Assembly: GCA_030849805.1 (NCBI GenBank)
Contig: JASANZ010002201.1
Location: 1-64,000 of the forward strand
Length of the DNA: 64,000 nt
DNA from: Sergeia podlipaevii
Taxonomy: Eukaryota; Euglenozoa; Kinetoplastea; Trypanosomatida; Trypanosomatidae
Reading direction: 5' to 3'
The notes under the pieces are model-generated. The model saw nothing but the letters and a program-made list of their open reading frames with translations, was not told the origin of the DNA and ran no database searches. Shown piece by piece: positions 60,150 to 64,000 of this stretch (its first letter is position 1; every line of letters starts with the position of its first letter). The translations under genes were made by a program, and so were the position numbers.

Positions 60150-61136
60150 TTAAAAACGATAGATATCATCGTTGTTATAGCCGAGCTCCTTGAGAATGCC
60201 TCCGAGCACCACTAGATTGTTAATGTCCGTCGCCATGGGTTGGATGTTATAACTACCTGACATGGCACTCATCGTCGAACTGGGAGTACCAGCAACGTGA
60301 TTGAGCAGCTCATCGGGCCCACACAGCATGAGGATCTTGTTGGACTCATCGGGCTTCGGCATCGATGCCTTCACCATTTCCTTTGTCACAAAACCGAGAA
60401 AGTGGTTTTCATCCTTCAGCCACTCTTCCTTGTCTATCGCAAGATCAATTGTGTAAAACATTTTAAAGCGAGAGGGATAGTCCTCTGCAAGTTTGTCAAA
60501 CACACCTCGAAGCAAGATGTGACGTTCTGTGCGATTGCAGAATAGAAACGATAGCTTAGTCTCGTCCACAACGCCGCTGTCCCATGGCTCCATCAGTGAA
60601 TGGCGAATAATCTGCAGCATGGGGGTGAAGCCAGTGCCGCCCGCAATCATGCCAACGTGCTTCCAGCGGTTAGGCTTGTACTGAATCTTGAATGCTACGC
60701 TACGGAAAAGCATCTTGTCGCCAACGTGGAGTCCAAAGAGGTGATTCGTCATGAGCCCAGTTTGCTTGCGCTTCACAATAATGTCAAAGTAACCTGTTGT
60801 ATGATTTGCCGTAACTGGAGTATAGAAACGTTGGCATTGATCAGTCGGCTGCACGCCATACTTGTAACACGCTTGCAGAGTAGAGCACGGCTTGAGGTTG
60901 AACTCGCTGTCAGCCTCCGGAAGAAGAAAACGAAACAGCGCAACGTCAGAGGTGATAGGGATGACTTCACCAAGCTGGTAGGGCTCATAACGCTGACTAA
61001 ATACCTGCCCTTTGCGTTGCTTATTGCGGAAGTGAAGTGGGTTTTCTATGCTGCGGTAGCACTCAGCACACTCACTACGTGTACTGGAGTACAAGGCACC
61101 AAGCGCACCACTAATAAACGTTACTAAGAATCGCAT
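60150..61136 (-). CDS. NADH-cytochrome b5 reductase-like flavoprotein
   Basis: A 328-residue FAD/NAD(H) oxidoreductase of the cytochrome b5 reductase family. The FAD-binding 'RFYTPVT' is at 103-109, the second flavin-phosphate block 'GLMTNHLFGLHVGD' at 127-140, the NADH-binding 'GMIAGGTGFTPMLQII' at 162-177, and 'LCGPDELL' at 271-278. These transfer electrons from NADH to a haem acceptor such as cytochrome b5. The N-terminus ('MRFLVTFISGALGALYSS') is a short hydrophobic segment fitting a membrane anchor or mitochondrial/ER signal. The C-terminus after 'CGPD' is longer and more Ser/Thr/Met-rich than usual before the final 'LGGILKELGYNNDDIYRF' block. The electron acceptor is not known. Confidence 0.93.
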   Translation of the reverse strand: MRFLVTFISGALGALYSSTRSECAECYRSIENPLHFRNKQRKGQVFSQRYEPYQLGEVIPITSDVALFRFLLPEADSEFNLKPCSTLQACYKYGVQPTDQCQRFYTPVTANHTTGYFDIIVKRKQTGLMTNHLFGLHVGDKMLFRSVAFKIQYKPNRWKHVGMIAGGTGFTPMLQIIRHSLMEPWDSGVVDETKLSFLFCNRTERHILLRGVFDKLAEDYPSRFKMFYTIDLAIDKEEWLKDENHFLGFVTKEMVKASMPKPDESNKILMLCGPDELLNHVAGTPSSTMSAMSGSYNIQPMATDINNLVVLGGILKELGYNNDDIYRF

Positions 61137-61152
61137 ATTGTCTAATTAAATA

Positions 61153-61164
61153 CTAAAAAAAAAA
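61153..61164 (-). promoter_or_regulatory. Candidate trans-splice acceptor of b5 reductase gene
   Basis: On the minus strand ten T (61164-61155) are immediately followed by AG (61154-61153), 16 nt before the ATG. This is the cleanest acceptor seen in the window. Confidence 0.5.
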
Positions 61165-61864
61165 TAAGTAATAACAAAATATTTTGAAAGAGAGAATGAC
61201 TTCTAGTGTAGTGATAGTGCTACAAGACACAGAAAAAAAATAAGAGCGAGAGAGAAGAAGAAGAAAAGTTGAAAATTAATATAAAATATAATACAAAATC
61301 AACCGTAGAAAAAAACAATGCTCTCGGTTTTGCTACGTCATAATTACAAAAAAAAAAACTAAAAAAATACCAAAGTAGTTCATACGTTCTACAAACCTGC
61401 ATTCCATATTTAACTATAAAAGAAAACACGACTTAAAAAAAAAAAGAAAAAAATTATTCACTGGAGATAACATCACAACACATACATCATATCTCACTCT
61501 CCAAAACCAATTCATCAACCATTTGTTTAAATGTCTCTAAATCAATGTCAGAAAGTATTGTTTGAGACACTTGCGCTATGTACTTGAAATGAGCAATAGA
61601 ATGGCTCTCTCTCTATTCTTTGTTTTCTGCTATTAAGGCACAATAAAAGAACAAGTGCAAGATAATTGGAAAAAAACAAACAAAAAAAAAACGACCAAGA
61701 TATACTAACTTGTAAAGCGTCATCCTGATCAGAAAAACACGGAAAAAAAAAAGAAATATAGTACTTTTAAATGCCTACATGCTGCATAACAAATAATAAG
61801 AACCCCCCCCCCCAAAAAAAAAAAAAATAATAATAATAATAATAATAAAAATGGCAATAACCAT
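61165..61864. other. Intergenic spacer
   Basis: About 700 bases, AT-rich, no supported gene. It contains C11 at 61803-61813 followed by A14 and (AAT)n to 61848, and many shorter A runs. It carries the 3' flank of the SET/MYND gene. Confidence 0.55.
61803..61848. repeat. C11-A14-(AAT)n composite simple repeat
   Basis: A run of eleven C is followed directly by an A run and about seven AAT units, immediately downstream of the SET/MYND stop codon on the transcribed strand. Confidence 0.9.
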
Positions 61865-64000
61865 TCACCCAACGACAGTTTGCTCCCATCCGCACACTGT
61901 ACACTTGCGCAGTGTCCCGCTACTCGTAAAAGAGCATCCTCGTACAGGCCGCATGTATCCCCGCGCGGTGCACTGCGAGCAAAAGTGTATTGTATCATCT
62001 GACGGAGCTTCAGCGGCGAAGGAAGATACTGGCGCCATCTCGATAACTGGAGACCCTTTCGGCGACGCACTTCCCGTACACCTCTCGCACTCACAGAAAA
62101 AACGAAACGACGCCAGCAAAGCACGACGCCGTTCCGCCGTGTGTGACTGATGCACTTCCACATAGCTGATCGTCATCTGTTCTCCAGGGGCGATGGAACG
62201 CAAGGCGTAAAAGCCAGCGCATCTACCACCGTGGTGCATCACACGGCACACGTTTGGTACGCAACTGTGGTTAAAGAACGAAGCTTCGGGATAGAGCCCA
62301 AATGCAATGCAGCCGGCATTGGGGGACCAAATGCCAAAACTATTGCATTGCGCTGCCGCACAGATGCGGACGAAGAAAGACTCTGAAAGACTATGTACTG
62401 ACTCAGCGGCCAGCGCAGACACCGCCGTCGTGGTGCTCGTCGGCACCCACGGAAGAAAAGTCTTGACAAACTTTCGATAGTAGCTGCTGTACACGCCTTT
62501 TCGCTCTTTTGGTAACACAGAGAGGTTCGTAATAAGCTGAGCGCAATCGCGGTAGCGCGGAAGTCGGACATTCATAAGCGCGTGATCGGCAACACCAGCA
62601 TCTTCATCATTGATGCCTTCAGCTTCCAGAGAAGAACGTACAGAGATGTACTTGTGCTCATCTTGATTTGCCTTATCGTTGTCATCTATCGCAGCGTCCA
62701 TGGTTTCAACAGTCCCCGTGAGTCCCAGTGCTGCGCGGGTTTCCTGTATGGTGAGTACCTCGTTTGGAACCACAATAGAGTCCACGGCAACTTGAGAAAA
62801 TTGGCTGGCACGAGCATCTGACGCTTCTGATGTGAGCTCTGACTTCTTTAGCTGTTGGCTCGTAAGGTTCACCTTGGCGGTTTCCTCCACACTCGTCCAG
62901 CTCGCCATGTGTCCCTCCTTGGCACAACGTGCCAGTACGATCGCCACGAGCAGCATGCACTCGGCCTCCACAGCCTTCTCCTCACTCGTGCCGCGTGCCC
63001 AGCGGCTTGGTTCCTCACCAGGCATGACAGCCGCAACCTCCTTCTTCTTGGCTGAACGATCCCCTGCGTAGTAATACTCAGCCATCACCTGTGGATACAC
63101 ACGGCGCAGCACAGAACACTCGCCGGTACGGACGTGTTGGTCCTGAGTTTCCCTCCAGCATCGAGGTGAGCAGTAACTTACAACGCCACAGCCCGTGCAA
63201 CCGGCAACCCCTGCACACGACGTAGCACACAGTGGCTCTGGGGCATTGCCACACCTCTCTGCAGCACTGCTCACCCAAGCAAAAGGAAGCGCAGATGCAT
63301 CGCCTGTTGGGATACGCTGGCGGTACTGCAGGTGATCACTGAGAATATTGGTTCTCTGACGCACCGACTTCTCTCGCATTTTTTGTTTCAGCTTCACCGC
63401 ATCATTTTTACGCATTGTGGTTGACTTGGAAGGCTTCTTCGACCTTGACACCGCCTCGTCCTCTTCCTTCTCCTCGTGACTACTGTTTCCTTCTCCCTTG
63501 CTGTGTTGTGCTGCTGTAGACACGGCCCGCAGATGCTCTTCCATCTGCTCTTGCTCCAGGGAGATATCCAAGGCAGCGAGGCGCAACTCCGTGTAGTTCA
63601 CTAAGGGGGTCCCTGCTAGGATACGTCGAAAACAACCAGCACACCATGAGGCGGTTGTGGTGAAATGTGTAGGCGCCTCCGCATCAGCACTACTTTCTTG
63701 CGTAGCAGTGGTGAATGATGCGCCACTTGATGACGACGGTGTGGACTTCTTCTTCTTCTTCTTCTTTGCTATGGGAGTGGCACCGCCGGCGCCTTGGGCG
63801 GCCCCGGCTGAGGCATCCGTGGAGGCAGTTGCCATAAGGAAGAGCCCACTCGCAAATTCGTTTGGATTGAATACCAAAGCGTATGGCGCAGCAGCGAGCA
63901 CAAGCTGGCCGGGCTGTATGGACTGTACGGCTACCACGTAGCGGCCGGCCTCACCCTCACCCGTGAACATGCTGTGTACAAGGGCATCTTGTGGGGGAGA
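61865..64000 (-). CDS. SET and MYND domain (SMYD-like) protein, N-terminus may be outside window
   Basis: From the ATG at 63970 it has 701 residues, but the frame stays open to the window edge, so the true start may lie beyond. SMYD layout: N-terminal SET part ('GRYVVAVQSIQPGQLVLAA', about 9-27), a Cys pair at 110/113, a MYND-type zinc finger (about 249-285, 'CTGCGVVSYCSPRCW', 'HVRTGEC'), then the SET core with 'NSFGIW' (543-548), 'NHSCVPNV' (567-574), 'GEQMTISYVE' (596-605) and post-SET 'CECERC' (626-631). An extra Cys pair set (664/667, 690/693) ends the protein. SET enzymes methylate protein lysines using S-adenosylmethionine. Large polar inserts (about 60-100, 150-205, 355-450), one with seven Lys, make it longer than animal SMYD1-3. 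The target is unknown. Confidence 0.88.
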   Translation of the reverse strand, partial: SPPQDALVHSMFTGEGEAGRYVVAVQSIQPGQLVLAAAPYALVFNPNEFASGLFLMATASTDASAGAAQGAGGATPIAKKKKKKKSTPSSSSGASFTTATQESSADAEAPTHFTTTASWCAGCFRRILAGTPLVNYTELRLAALDISLEQEQMEEHLRAVSTAAQHSKGEGNSSHEEKEEDEAVSRSKKPSKSTTMRKNDAVKLKQKMREKSVRQRTNILSDHLQYRQRIPTGDASALPFAWVSSAAERCGNAPEPLCATSCAGVAGCTGCGVVSYCSPRCWRETQDQHVRTGECSVLRRVYPQVMAEYYYAGDRSAKKKEVAAVMPGEEPSRWARGTSEEKAVEAECMLLVAIVLARCAKEGHMASWTSVEETAKVNLTSQQLKKSELTSEASDARASQFSQVAVDSIVVPNEVLTIQETRAALGLTGTVETMDAAIDDNDKANQDEHKYISVRSSLEAEGINDEDAGVADHALMNVRLPRYRDCAQLITNLSVLPKERKGVYSSYYRKFVKTFLPWVPTSTTTAVSALAAESVHSLSESFFVRICAAAQCNSFGIWSPNAGCIAFGLYPEASFFNHSCVPNVCRVMHHGGRCAGFYALRSIAPGEQMTISYVEVHQSHTAERRRALLASFRFFCECERCTGSASPKGSPVIEMAPVSSFAAEAPSDDTIHFCSQCTARGYMRPVRGCSFTSSGTLRKCTVCGWEQTVVG

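Overview
The window is nuclear DNA from a kinetoplastid protist, most likely a trypanosomatid; I cannot resolve the genus. The evidence is that every convincing gene (22 intact genes and one broken one) lies on the minus strand, none has visible introns, and the genes are separated by AT-rich spacers full of homopolymer A runs on the plus strand. Read on the transcribed strand these are polypyrimidine tracts, several followed by an AG shortly before an ATG, as expected for spliced-leader trans-splicing inside a polycistronic unit. The gene content also fits: flagellar DM10 protein, an MCU-family channel subunit with WDIME, complex I PSST, 2-oxoglutarate dehydrogenase E1 and many long proteins of unknown function.

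Transcription runs from right to left. In that order the genes are: SET/MYND methyltransferase-like protein (right edge, N-terminus possibly outside), NADH-cytochrome b5 reductase-like protein, complex I 20 kDa (PSST) subunit, two small Dabb (stress-responsive A/B barrel) proteins, a large pseudokinase, an MCU-family protein, a MATE transporter with a long N-terminal tail, a decayed histidine phosphatase copy followed by its intact paralogue, glutaredoxin B, a leucine-rich-repeat protein, glutaredoxin A, a giant (about 3450 aa) parallel beta-helix protein, two or three proteins I do not recognise, a WD40 protein, an EFHC1/Rib72-like axonemal protein, a Sep15/SelM-like ER protein without its redox motif, 2-oxoglutarate dehydrogenase E1, a Fab1/PIKfyve-type lipid kinase and a TMEM222/DUF778 membrane protein.

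Several genes are mitochondrial (OGDH E1, PSST, MCU, perhaps the b5 reductase), but trypanosomatid gene order does not imply shared function; the genes share transcription, not a pathway. The least explained items are the giant beta-helix protein with its C-terminal Rossmann-like region and lysine tail, the Sep15-like protein lacking CxU, the pseudokinase, and the left 850 bases, whose strand skew is reversed relative to other spacers and may mark the end of the polycistronic unit.

I saw no tRNA, rRNA, CRISPR, transposon or virus-derived sequence. Start codons were chosen as ATG; where a longer open frame began with TTG I moved the start to the first in-frame ATG.
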